Shown here piece after piece: positions 1 through 6,593 of a stretch of DNA of 8,344 bases (position 1 is the first letter of the stretch; each line of letters opens with the position of its first letter). Below the pieces are notes generated by a model that was given only the letters and a program-made list of their open reading frames with translations, was not told the DNA's origin and made no database searches. The translations under genes were made by a program, and so were the position numbers. The stretch covers positions 1 through 8,344 of the forward strand of contig PWQG01000114.1 in assembly GCA_003556835.1 (NCBI GenBank). The letters are read 5' to 3'. This stretch comes from Gammaproteobacteria bacterium (GTDB lineage: Bacteria; Pseudomonadota; Gammaproteobacteria; Pseudomonadales; Pseudohongiellaceae).

Positions 1-1
1 C

Positions 2-1045
2 ACACCGCGACTGCGCCAGGCTGTCGGTTTCAGCCTGGCGTCGGTCGCTGCCGCCCTGTTCCGACCCGAAGCCCTGGCATTCCTGCTGCTCGCCCCGTTC
101 TGCCTGCTCGCTCAAAGGACACTGGATCTGCGCGCCCGCCTGCAACAGATGCTGCTCATTCATGGCCTGGCATTGGCCATGGCCGCGCTGGTCTTCCTGC
201 TACTCTTGCTGGCCGGCACCAATGCGCTGACGCGTCTGATGGAGTTCCTGCAGATCTACGCGCCCTTTGTCGAACACGCCAGCCGCAGCCTGCTCGGCGA
301 ATCGGAATCCCTGTCGAATGCCCTGTTCACCGAACACGCGGCACAGTTCTCGGAGCAGTACCTGGGCCTTTTCCTTGTCAGTGGCCTGGTTTCGATTCTG
401 GTCGCCACGGTGCTGGAGAGTTTCGGCTTGCTGTTCCTGGCCATTTTTGCCTACGGCCTCTGGCAACGACTCTGCCATATTCCGCGCCACCTGGCCGTGC
501 CGATGTTGGGCTACCTGCTGGTGTCCCTGGGTATCCTGCTGGTCTTTGTCCTGCTTACCCGCTTCCTGACCACACGGTACACTTTCCTCTTCTGCACCGT
601 ACTGTTGCTGCTGGTGCCATTGATTCTGGATCGGGCATGGACACTGGCATTGGAGCGGGGCACCCTGCGACGCTTCTATTGGATCACCGGATTTCTTCTG
701 CTCTACAACATGTTCGATGCACACATCACCTTCGGTGAGCCGAAGACCTACACCACCGATGCACTGGCCTGGCTGCAGCAGGAAACCGATCCAGCCGCTC
801 CCCTGCTGAGCAATGAAGAGTTAATCGCCTGGCAGAGTGGTCGGGTGCGGGAATACGATCAGGTACACAGGAATATGCCGATTGCGCCGTTCCTGAATGC
901 GGGCACCGGGACCATTCTGGTCATTCAACGGGACGAGGCTTTCTTTGCGGCCATGCAGCAAGCTGAAGCGCGGGGTGAAGTGGCAGAGCTGGCGGTTTTC
1001 GAGGATCGCCGTGGGCCGCGCATCGTCATCTACGAAATGCGCTGA
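2..1045 (+). CDS. Membrane protein, probable GT-C/GT39-type glycosyltransferase (C-terminal part)
   Basis: The reading frame is open from base 2 to the TGA at 1043-1045 (347 residues) with no stop at the left edge, so the start lies outside the window. The ATG at 149 is probably internal, because the 49 residues before it already read as membrane protein. Hydrophobic segments lie near residues 8-38 (probably two, around an RPEALAF motif), 51-73, 118-150 (probably two), 162-185, 190-206 and 220-236. A soluble tail of about 110 residues follows. The RPEALAF stretch, the TTRYTFLF segment and the tail pattern (DALAWLQQETDP, then SNEELIAWQSGR) resemble GT39/ArnT-like polyprenyl-phosphate-sugar transferases, whose C-terminal domain faces the periplasm. 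The catalytic loop near the N-terminus of that family would be upstream, so the activity cannot be tested here. A role in glycan or LPS modification is inferred from family and neighbours. It converges on the carbamoyltransferase gene. It could instead be another type of polytopic membrane protein. Confidence 0.6.
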   Translation, partial: TPRLRQAVGFSLASVAAALFRPEALAFLLLAPFCLLAQRTLDLRARLQQMLLIHGLALAMAALVFLLLLLAGTNALTRLMEFLQIYAPFVEHASRSLLGESESLSNALFTEHAAQFSEQYLGLFLVSGLVSILVATVLESFGLLFLAIFAYGLWQRLCHIPRHLAVPMLGYLLVSLGILLVFVLLTRFLTTRYTFLFCTVLLLLVPLILDRAWTLALERGTLRRFYWITGFLLLYNMFDAHITFGEPKTYTTDALAWLQQETDPAAPLLSNEELIAWQSGRVREYDQVHRNMPIAPFLNAGTGTILVIQRDEAFFAAMQQAEARGEVAELAVFEDRRGPRIVIYEMR

Positions 1046-1049
1046 TCAG
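1042..1049. other. Zero-gap convergent stop junction with 8-bp palindrome
   Basis: The TGA of the + strand gene (1043-1045) and the TGA of the - strand carbamoyltransferase (read as TCA at 1046-1048) abut with no base between them. The shared sequence ctgatcag is a perfect 8-bp palindrome. There is no GC-rich stem followed by a T-run on either strand here, so I do not call a terminator. Termination signals for either transcript, if intrinsic, must lie inside the opposing gene or depend on Rho. Confidence 0.85.
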
Positions 1050-2782
1050 TCTTCGCCCTTGGTGACCAGCACATCTTCCATGATCAGGTATTCCAGATCC
1101 GAGCCGAAGAACATTTCCAGGGCATCTTCCGGCGAGCAGATCATGGCCTCGCCGGGCCGGTTCAGCGACGTGTTGAGCACAATGCCGTAGCCGGTTTTCT
1201 CTTCCATGGCCTGCAGCAGACGGTAGTAACGCGGATTGATTTCCTCACGCACCACATGCGCCCGCGTGGTGCCATCCTGGTACACCAGGGAGGGAAAGCG
1301 TTCCCGCCAATGCTCTGCCACCTTGAAACTCATGGTCATGAAGTCGGCCGGATGGTCACTCTCCAGGATCTCCGGCGCCAGGGTGTCAAGAATACTGGGT
1401 GAGAAATAGCGCCACTTTTCCCGGAATTTCACTTTCTTGTTGATCGCATCGATCATCCGCGACTGGGCCGGATTGCCCAGTATGCAGCGATGACCGAGCG
1501 CGCGCGGACCGAACTCCATGCGCCCCTGGAACCAGGCCACCAACTGCCCGTCGGCCAGCAATTCGGCCGCCTTTTCCTCCGGATTACTGATCACCTGCCG
1601 CTCGTGTTTCTCTCGGCGCTCCTCACAGGCACGCAGACAACGCTGCGTGTCGAAACCCGGCCCAAGAAAAGAGTGCGGTACCGGTTCAATGGTCGTGCCC
1701 TGCTGGGCAACAGCGTAGGCGGCCGCACCAATCGCCGTACCCGAATCACCCGCCGCCGGATGCACATAGACCGATCGCACCCCGGGCAACTCCAGCAGAC
1801 GCTGGTTTAGCTTGACGTTGAAAGCGCCGGTACCTGCCACCGCAAGCTGACCACTTTCCTTGAGCACATCACTCAGGTGATAGGTGACCAGGCTGGTGGC
1901 GGCGCGCTCGTACAGGCGCTGTGCGGCAGCGGCGTAATGCACATAGGGATCCTGGAACAGCTCCCCGGCGCGCCGCGGACCCAGCTTGTCCACCAGTTTG
2001 GGGCTGAAGTAATGCCCGCGTGACTTGTGCTTGTAGCGGCGCAAACCGACCGTGCCAATCAGCCTGGTGTTAATGCGAAAATCCCGCCCCGTGTATTCGA
2101 CCAGGTCGGAGAGATCATATCGGTCAGGGTCCCCGAAGGTGGACATGCCCATGATCTTGGCCGCGCCATCGAGCATGTTGAATCCGAGATAATCGGTGAC
2201 CGCCGCATACATGCCTTCGAGTGAGTCAGGGGAATAGAACTCACGTATCTTGCGGATGCGTCCGTTCTCTCCACAAGCGAGCAGTGTGGTGGCGTATTCG
2301 CCGCGCAGATCGATACAGAAAATGCCGACCTTGCCTTTCTGGCCGCCCAGGTAATAGACACTGGCCGCGTGGGCCAGCTGATGCTCCACCGGGACAAAGC
2401 GGATTCCTTTCCAGGGGATGTCGAGCTCATCGAGGGTTTCACGTACCCTGGCAAGATAACGCCGATAGCGCCGGTTGCCATCAACTATGGCCACCAGGCT
2501 GCGTTCGGGGGCATACCAGTAGCGCCAGGCATAATGCCAGCGCGCACGACGAAACAGGGAGATCGGGGCATAGGAGATCGCCACCTGATTGACTTCCCTG
2601 GGTTTGACCCGGGCTTCGCGCAGGCAGTACTTGATCGCCTCAAGCGGCATGGCGCCCCGGGCATGATGCCGGCGCAGCAGGCGTTCTTCCTCGACAGCGG
2701 CAACCAGCTCGCCGTCGCGGAACAGCGCGGCGGCGGGATCGTATCCGATTGCGCCTGACAATCCCAGGGTGATCAAGGCCAT
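1046..2782 (-). CDS. NodU/CmcH-family carbamoyltransferase, probably LPS-core (WapO-like)
   Basis: This 578-residue protein has the full family layout: an N-terminal ASKHA-fold (Kae1-like) domain and a C-terminal YrdC-like carbamoyltransferase domain. It would use carbamoyl phosphate and ATP to carbamoylate a hydroxyl. Visible motifs are VAAVEEER (27-34), H134/H138 in EHQLAHAA, D158 in IDLRGEYATT, HPAAGDSGTAIGAA with D346, GRMEFGPRALGHR (420-432), DGTTRAHVV (503-511) and VLNTSLNRPGE (535-545). H134, H138, D158 and D346 match in order and spacing the metal-binding residues recalled for TobZ. The start at 2782 is chosen because MALITLGLSG begins the first conserved strand; the frame extends to 2965 but that would run deep into waaP. 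The start codon overlaps the waaP stop (TAATG). In P. aeruginosa a related gene (WapO) sits in the same locus and is proposed to carbamoylate heptose II, so the same role is inferred. Odd points are Tyr14-Asp15 where the family usually has His-Asp, and a DLRGE loop instead of DGxGE. Confidence 0.9.
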   Translation of the reverse strand: MALITLGLSGAIGYDPAAALFRDGELVAAVEEERLLRRHHARGAMPLEAIKYCLREARVKPREVNQVAISYAPISLFRRARWHYAWRYWYAPERSLVAIVDGNRRYRRYLARVRETLDELDIPWKGIRFVPVEHQLAHAASVYYLGGQKGKVGIFCIDLRGEYATTLLACGENGRIRKIREFYSPDSLEGMYAAVTDYLGFNMLDGAAKIMGMSTFGDPDRYDLSDLVEYTGRDFRINTRLIGTVGLRRYKHKSRGHYFSPKLVDKLGPRRAGELFQDPYVHYAAAAQRLYERAATSLVTYHLSDVLKESGQLAVAGTGAFNVKLNQRLLELPGVRSVYVHPAAGDSGTAIGAAAYAVAQQGTTIEPVPHSFLGPGFDTQRCLRACEERREKHERQVISNPEEKAAELLADGQLVAWFQGRMEFGPRALGHRCILGNPAQSRMIDAINKKVKFREKWRYFSPSILDTLAPEILESDHPADFMTMSFKVAEHWRERFPSLVYQDGTTRAHVVREEINPRYYRLLQAMEEKTGYGIVLNTSLNRPGEAMICSPEDALEMFFGSDLEYLIMEDVLVTKGED

Positions 2783-4326
2783 TATTTCTGTCCGCCCTCC
2801 AATGCTTCCGGTGGTGCAAATTCGCTTAGCATATCCTGCATACTGGTCAGGATAGCGGGGTCGTGCTGCCAGTTTTTCAGGAACCGGCGCAGGTCCTTGT
2901 GAAAGCGGCGCAAGAAGATCCTGCGACTGGCGATCTGCCTTGTGGCATCCAGGTCGAGCAACCACAGGCCATCGTCCCGACTGATGAAATTGCTTGCCTT
3001 CATGTCACCATGCACCAATTGCTCGCGCTGCATCAGGGAAAACAGTGCGTGGAATTGTGCTTTGGCCCGCTGCCAGCGCGGTCCGCTGAGGTCCTCACCG
3101 TCCAGCGTTTCCAACACGTTGGGACCCACCTCATATTCGCTGACATAATACGCCTGACGGCGCAGGATACCAACACGACACTCCAGCATTGCCACCGGCC
3201 GGGGCGTTTTCAGGCCCAGCTCCAGCAGGCGATGTGCCACATACCAGCAGTGCCAGGCCCGGCTGGGCCTCGGTGCCCGCCGGATGGCGTGCCAGGGGCC
3301 CATCAGATTGTAGCGCTTGACCACGTAATCGCGACCACCCCCGCCTAGCCGGACAACGGTTGTGGAGTCACCATCCTTGAGCATTTCGCCAGCTGCCATC
3401 TGTTGGTCCGGCTGCGCCAGGAATTTCTGCAGGGCCTTCTTGTGGCTGCGATCACAGAGCAGCAATTGGCGCCGATCCTGTACCCGCCAGATGCGCTCAC
3501 CATCGCGGTATAACTGGCGCTTCAGACGCCGCCCTTCCCGGTACTGGATACGCCAGGCCTTGTTACGCACGGCGGACCAGAAGGCATCTTCCTCCCGCAA
3601 TACGCTCCGCAATGGCTTGCGACTGTATTCACGCAGAAAACGCAGCTGGTCGCGTCGAGTCAGACCGATGTCACGGGCCGAGAACAGCAGGGCGGCAAGA
3701 TCCTTGAGGCGCCAGCGCCGGGGCAGGCGGCGGAACCGCCGGGCGCGATGCAGGTCGATCAGATGCAGCTGTGGTGCCTTGTGATCCGGCACATTGCCTT
3801 CCTCATCAAGGCGCAGCAGGAAATGGCACAGGTAATAGTCCCGGTGGCAGACACCGGCCGCATGCATCGCCCGACTCATCCGGGCCACTTCACGAATCAG
3901 GCGCCATTTGAGCAGCGGCGGTGGCCGGTGTGCACTCCATCGTTCACAGAAGGTCTCCAGGCTGACCGTCGGCTCCAGCGCATCGGTCATCAGAAAGGAT
4001 TCGCGCCGTGCCGGATTCCAGCCACGCTCGCCATAAGCGGCCGGCTCCAGTGTCGGTATGCCGGCTGCCTTCAGGGCAGCCACAGCCGTCCATTCATCCT
4101 GTGCACCGAGCACCGGCCGGCGTAGCTGGCAGAGGTTCTTGAAAATCTCGGCCCAGCCGACGCCATGGTGATGCTTTATGAAGTAGCGCCTGCCGTCGAG
4201 CTCCGTCAGGAAGGTTCGTCGTCCCTTGACCTCGCGGTATACCGGTCCCGTCATCGCTGCCACTGCACGAAACGGATCCTGTCCTCGCCACTGATCGGCA
4301 ATGTCCTCCCGCAACCAGCACTTCAT
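2782..4326 (-). CDS. waaP: LPS core heptose kinase WaaP fused to a second InaA/Kdo-kinase-like domain
   Basis: This 514-residue protein is about twice the length of WaaP (about 265-270 residues). Residues 1 to about 275 are a complete WaaP (RfaP), which uses ATP to phosphorylate inner-core heptose at the cytoplasmic face. Visible are YFIKHHHGVGW with K51, ESFLMTDAL (109-116), the catalytic HRDYYLCHFLL with D163, and IDLHRARRF with D191, followed by the conserved GLTRRDQLRFLREY. An Arg-rich linker (about 258-287) leads to a second kinase-like domain (about 285-514). That domain has a Gly-rich loop LGGGGRDYVVKRYN with K337, PRPSRAW (352-358), VSEYEVG (395-401), LVHGDMKASNF with D441 and N446, and LLDLD with D458. 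Both domains keep the Lys/Asp/Asp set, so both look active. The second resembles the separate InaA/WapP/WapQ-type kinases of the Pseudomonas locus. The start overlaps the waaG stop (ATGA) and has a good GGAGAGGG ribosome site. The phosphorylation site of the second domain is unknown. Confidence 0.9.
   Translation of the reverse strand: MKCWLREDIADQWRGQDPFRAVAAMTGPVYREVKGRRTFLTELDGRRYFIKHHHGVGWAEIFKNLCQLRRPVLGAQDEWTAVAALKAAGIPTLEPAAYGERGWNPARRESFLMTDALEPTVSLETFCERWSAHRPPPLLKWRLIREVARMSRAMHAAGVCHRDYYLCHFLLRLDEEGNVPDHKAPQLHLIDLHRARRFRRLPRRWRLKDLAALLFSARDIGLTRRDQLRFLREYSRKPLRSVLREEDAFWSAVRNKAWRIQYREGRRLKRQLYRDGERIWRVQDRRQLLLCDRSHKKALQKFLAQPDQQMAAGEMLKDGDSTTVVRLGGGGRDYVVKRYNLMGPWHAIRRAPRPSRAWHCWYVAHRLLELGLKTPRPVAMLECRVGILRRQAYYVSEYEVGPNVLETLDGEDLSGPRWQRAKAQFHALFSLMQREQLVHGDMKASNFISRDDGLWLLDLDATRQIASRRIFLRRFHKDLRRFLKNWQHDPAILTSMQDMLSEFAPPEALEGGQK
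2796..2800 (-). promoter_or_regulatory. Shine-Dalgarno site for the carbamoyltransferase
   Basis: A GGAGG on the - strand lies 13 bases before the ATG at 2782, inside the last codons of waaP. The spacing is longer than ideal. Together with the TAATG stop/start overlap, it suggests re-initiation by ribosomes finishing waaP. It supports the 2782 start over the upstream alternative. Confidence 0.6.
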
Positions 4327-5474
4327 TCGTCCCTCTCCATCTCGATCACCATGCAGCGGCTGGCGATCTCCTCAATCGCGTCAGCCGCGGCTCCGGGCAG
4401 ATCGTACAGGGCTGCAGTGCGACCGTAGCGTCGACCGTTTTCAGACCAGGGGGCCGTCGGCAAGCGCTCGAGCATGGAGCGCAGGCGCTGATCCAGTTCC
4501 GGTTGGCGGAACGGTTGATTGCAGACTTCCCCAGCCCCGGCTTCAAGGACATGGGAGGCAAAACCACAACTGGCCGTGGTCAATACCGGAAGGCCGGTGA
4601 CCACACCCTCCAGCAGCACATAACCGCCACTTTCACTGTAGGCCGGATGCAGCATCAGGTCACAGCCAAGCAGAAAGTCCATGACATCATCACGGGCTCC
4701 GGTGAACCGTGTCTGCCTTCCCAGGTAAAGGCGCTGCGCCAGCTTTTCAAAGGGGCGCGACTTGCCCTGCCCGACCACAAAATACTGCACCCGCTGCCGC
4801 AATGCTTCGGGCAGGGACGCAATCGCCTTCAGGCTCCGGTCGACTCCCTTGACGCGGAAACCGGAGCCCACCTGGACAATGGCCAGGTCATCATCGCGCA
4901 GGCCAAACTGCTGGCGGAAGGCCTGGCGCCGGGCTGCCGCATCAGCGCGGGGCAAGCGGGAAGGGTCCAGTCCGGGTGGCAGCATCCACATGCGCTGCTG
5001 GGCGCGTGGATAGTGAGACAGGTACTGGCTGCGTTGCAACTCACTCAACAGTAGGATCTGCGTGCGGCTGTGTGCACCAAACACGGCTTCTTCCCAGTCC
5101 CGGAAATGGCGATAACGCGGTGTATGGCGATAGTAGGCACCGCGATCCTGTCGGGCCTTTTCCAGGAAACAGGGGTCAGCGGCATAATAGATGTCGAGTC
5201 CGGGCATGCGGTTGAATCCAACCACCGCATCGACGCCTTCCCGCTCCAGGGCCTGCTGCACCCAACGACTGAAGCGCGGATACAGCCGATGCCGGCTGAA
5301 GGCCCGCACCGGGACAATCCGCACGTCCAGGCCCTCGGGACAATCCCCCTCCCAGCGCAGGGTGTAGACGCGCACCTCATGCCCCCGCGACAGGCAGGCC
5401 TCGGCGATGCGCAGGAAATCGCGCTGCAGACCCCCATGGGGAAAGTAGCGATAGATCAGGAAAGCCAGTTTCAT
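4323..5474 (-). CDS. waaG: LPS core glycosyltransferase WaaG (glucosyltransferase I type, GT4)
   Basis: This 383-residue protein matches WaaG (about 370-375 residues), a peripheral inner-membrane GT-B enzyme that adds the first outer-core hexose to heptose II. The N-terminal MKLAFLIYRYFPHGGLQRDF is the WaaG signature, with the GGLQRD donor-side loop at 14-19. The C-terminal Rossmann half shows GSGFRVKGVDRSL (203-215), VVGQGKSRPF (233-242) and the E-x7-E nucleotide-sugar motif ESGGYVLLE (E281/E289). The frame extends to 5633, but the start at 5474 is chosen because it begins the signature, has GGGA 7 bases upstream, and overlaps the waaC stop as ATGA. In Escherichia coli the sugar is glucose. 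In Pseudomonas the WaaG homologue is thought to add galactosamine, so the donor cannot be fixed from sequence. It lies between waaC and waaP, the usual order. Confidence 0.95.
   Translation of the reverse strand: MKLAFLIYRYFPHGGLQRDFLRIAEACLSRGHEVRVYTLRWEGDCPEGLDVRIVPVRAFSRHRLYPRFSRWVQQALEREGVDAVVGFNRMPGLDIYYAADPCFLEKARQDRGAYYRHTPRYRHFRDWEEAVFGAHSRTQILLLSELQRSQYLSHYPRAQQRMWMLPPGLDPSRLPRADAAARRQAFRQQFGLRDDDLAIVQVGSGFRVKGVDRSLKAIASLPEALRQRVQYFVVGQGKSRPFEKLAQRLYLGRQTRFTGARDDVMDFLLGCDLMLHPAYSESGGYVLLEGVVTGLPVLTTASCGFASHVLEAGAGEVCNQPFRQPELDQRLRSMLERLPTAPWSENGRRYGRTAALYDLPGAAADAIEEIASRCMVIEMERDE
4330..4338 (-). promoter_or_regulatory. Shine-Dalgarno site for waaP
   Basis: The - strand reads GGAGAGGGA, then CGA, then the ATG at 4326. 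The GGAG core lies 8 bases before the start. This is the strongest ribosome site in the window. It sits within the last codons of waaG and fits coupled translation through the ATGA overlap at 4323-4326. Confidence 0.7.
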
Positions 5475-6580
5475 ATGCTGATCCCGTGTGCGATCGTGGC
5501 GCGGCGGCGATTGATCAGCAATTCCAGTTGGGTCAGCACACTTGCCGGTGGATGGTCGGCGAAACAGGGGGGCTGCACGGACAGCTCGCTGCCACCAGCC
5601 CGATCCAGCCGCTCCGGCCCCCGGTAGTGACAACGGCGGCGCAGGCAGGGTGCACAGTGCAGCTTCGAGGCCAGGCTGGCCTGATTACGACCGAAGGTTC
5701 CGGAAAGCGCGGGGTCGGTCGGACCATAAATGGTGACACAAGGAACCTCCATGGCCGCCGCCATATGCGCCAGACCGCTATCCATGGCCACCACACCAAC
5801 CGAGTTGTTGATCTGCAGTGCCATGCCGGAAAGGGTTTCACGCTCGAGCACAGCCACTCCGGACAGTCCTTCGGCGATCTGCTGTGCCCGCTTTTTCTCG
5901 TCCTCATTACCCCAGGGCAGGCGCACCCGATAACCGGCCTGACCGGCACGCTGCGCCAATTCGCGCCAATAGGGCAGCGGCCAGCGCTTGTTCGCCCAGC
6001 TGCTGCCATGCAGAAACAACAACACCGGTTGATCAGCGCGCGGGCCCTGTCGCCGACTGCGCTCTGCGGGGGATTCGGTAGGGAGAAGCAGACCATAGTC
6101 AGGAGCGCCCGGCCGATAGCGATAGCCCAGCGACAGGGCGAACAGGCGACGGATACGCTCGACCGCATGCAGTTCACGGGATACCGCAAAGCTGCGGGCG
6201 CAAAAGCGGCTGGCCAATGGCTCACGGATGCTGTGCCGGTCATAGCCGGCAACCGGGCCCCGGGCCATCCTTGCAACCAGGGCGCTCTTGAGCAATCCCT
6301 GCGCATCAATGATCAGATCGTAGTGGCGTTGGCGCAGATGCTGCCGGAATCGGGCAAACTCACCACCGCGAACGGCCCGGCCCCATTGCCTGCGCCAGCG
6401 CCTGAGCGCCACCGGGATGACAGCGTCGACCGCCGGGTGCCAGGCCGGAATTTCGCCGAACCCTTCTTCAACGACCCAGTCGAAACGCAACTCGGGCCGG
6501 GCCCGTCGGGCTTCCGTCACGGCCGGTAGCGTGTGGATGATGTCCCCCATGGAAGACATTTTGACAATCAGGACACGCAA
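5471..6580 (-). CDS. waaC: ADP-heptose:LPS heptosyltransferase I, WaaC (TTG start)
   Basis: This 369-residue GT9 enzyme transfers the first L-glycero-D-manno-heptose from ADP-heptose to Kdo of Kdo2-lipid A on the cytoplasmic side. The N-terminus VLIVKMSSMGDIIHTLPA carries the catalytic Asp13. Also visible are LIIDAQGLLKSAL (89-101), HGSSWANKRWP with K198, the ADP-binding MDSGLAHMAAA with D267, and YGPTDP (285-290). A C-x2-C-x4-C cluster (309, 312, 317) follows. The start is the TTG at 6580, as no in-frame ATG or GTG lies between it and the waaF stop. The first ATG downstream (residue 8) would delete the first beta strand. A GAGAG sits 4 bases upstream. The gene begins 13 bases after waaF and its stop overlaps the waaG start. 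Length is slightly above the usual 320-355, the excess lying around 318-345 and in the tail. Confidence 0.95.
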   Translation of the reverse strand: MRVLIVKMSSMGDIIHTLPAVTEARRARPELRFDWVVEEGFGEIPAWHPAVDAVIPVALRRWRRQWGRAVRGGEFARFRQHLRQRHYDLIIDAQGLLKSALVARMARGPVAGYDRHSIREPLASRFCARSFAVSRELHAVERIRRLFALSLGYRYRPGAPDYGLLLPTESPAERSRRQGPRADQPVLLFLHGSSWANKRWPLPYWRELAQRAGQAGYRVRLPWGNEDEKKRAQQIAEGLSGVAVLERETLSGMALQINNSVGVVAMDSGLAHMAAAMEVPCVTIYGPTDPALSGTFGRNQASLASKLHCAPCLRRRCHYRGPERLDRAGGSELSVQPPCFADHPPASVLTQLELLINRRRATIAHGISI

Positions 6581-6584
6581 AATG

Positions 6585-6589
6585 CTCTC
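6585..6589 (-). promoter_or_regulatory. Weak ribosome site deciding the TTG start of waaC
   Basis: The 13-base waaF/waaC gap (6581-6593) reads GAGCGAGAGCATT on the - strand and is followed by TTG. The purine run GAGAG is a poor Shine-Dalgarno with a short 4-base spacer. A weak site plus TTG suggests waaC translation relies on ribosomes arriving from waaF. Confidence 0.5.
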
Positions 6590-6593
6590 GCTC

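Noticed and set aside
149..151. ATG at 149 as the true start of the membrane protein
   Set aside because: The frame is open to base 2 and the preceding residues (including FRPEALAFLLLAPF) fit the same membrane family, so the start is probably outside the window.
1042..1049. The palindrome ctgatcag as a bidirectional terminator
   Set aside because: An 8-bp palindrome with no loop and no T-run on either strand is far too short for an intrinsic terminator.
2783..2965. N-terminal extension of the carbamoyltransferase by 61 residues
   Set aside because: It would overlap the kinase gene by more than 180 bases. The extension has no family similarity, while the 2782 start has a ribosome site and begins the conserved first strand.
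4503..5054. 183-codon + strand frame opposite waaG
   Set aside because: It is antisense to well-supported WaaG sequence and has no recognisable features.
5475..5633. N-terminal extension of WaaG by 53 residues
   Set aside because: It overlaps the end of waaC and lies before the invariant MKLAFLIYRYFP start, and 5474 has the typical ATGA overlap and a ribosome site.
5486..6529. Long open frame (347 codons) on the + strand, antisense to waaC
   Set aside because: It lies wholly opposite a clear WaaC. Its translation shows no domain, hydrophobic pattern or motif, and long antisense frames are expected in GC-rich genes.
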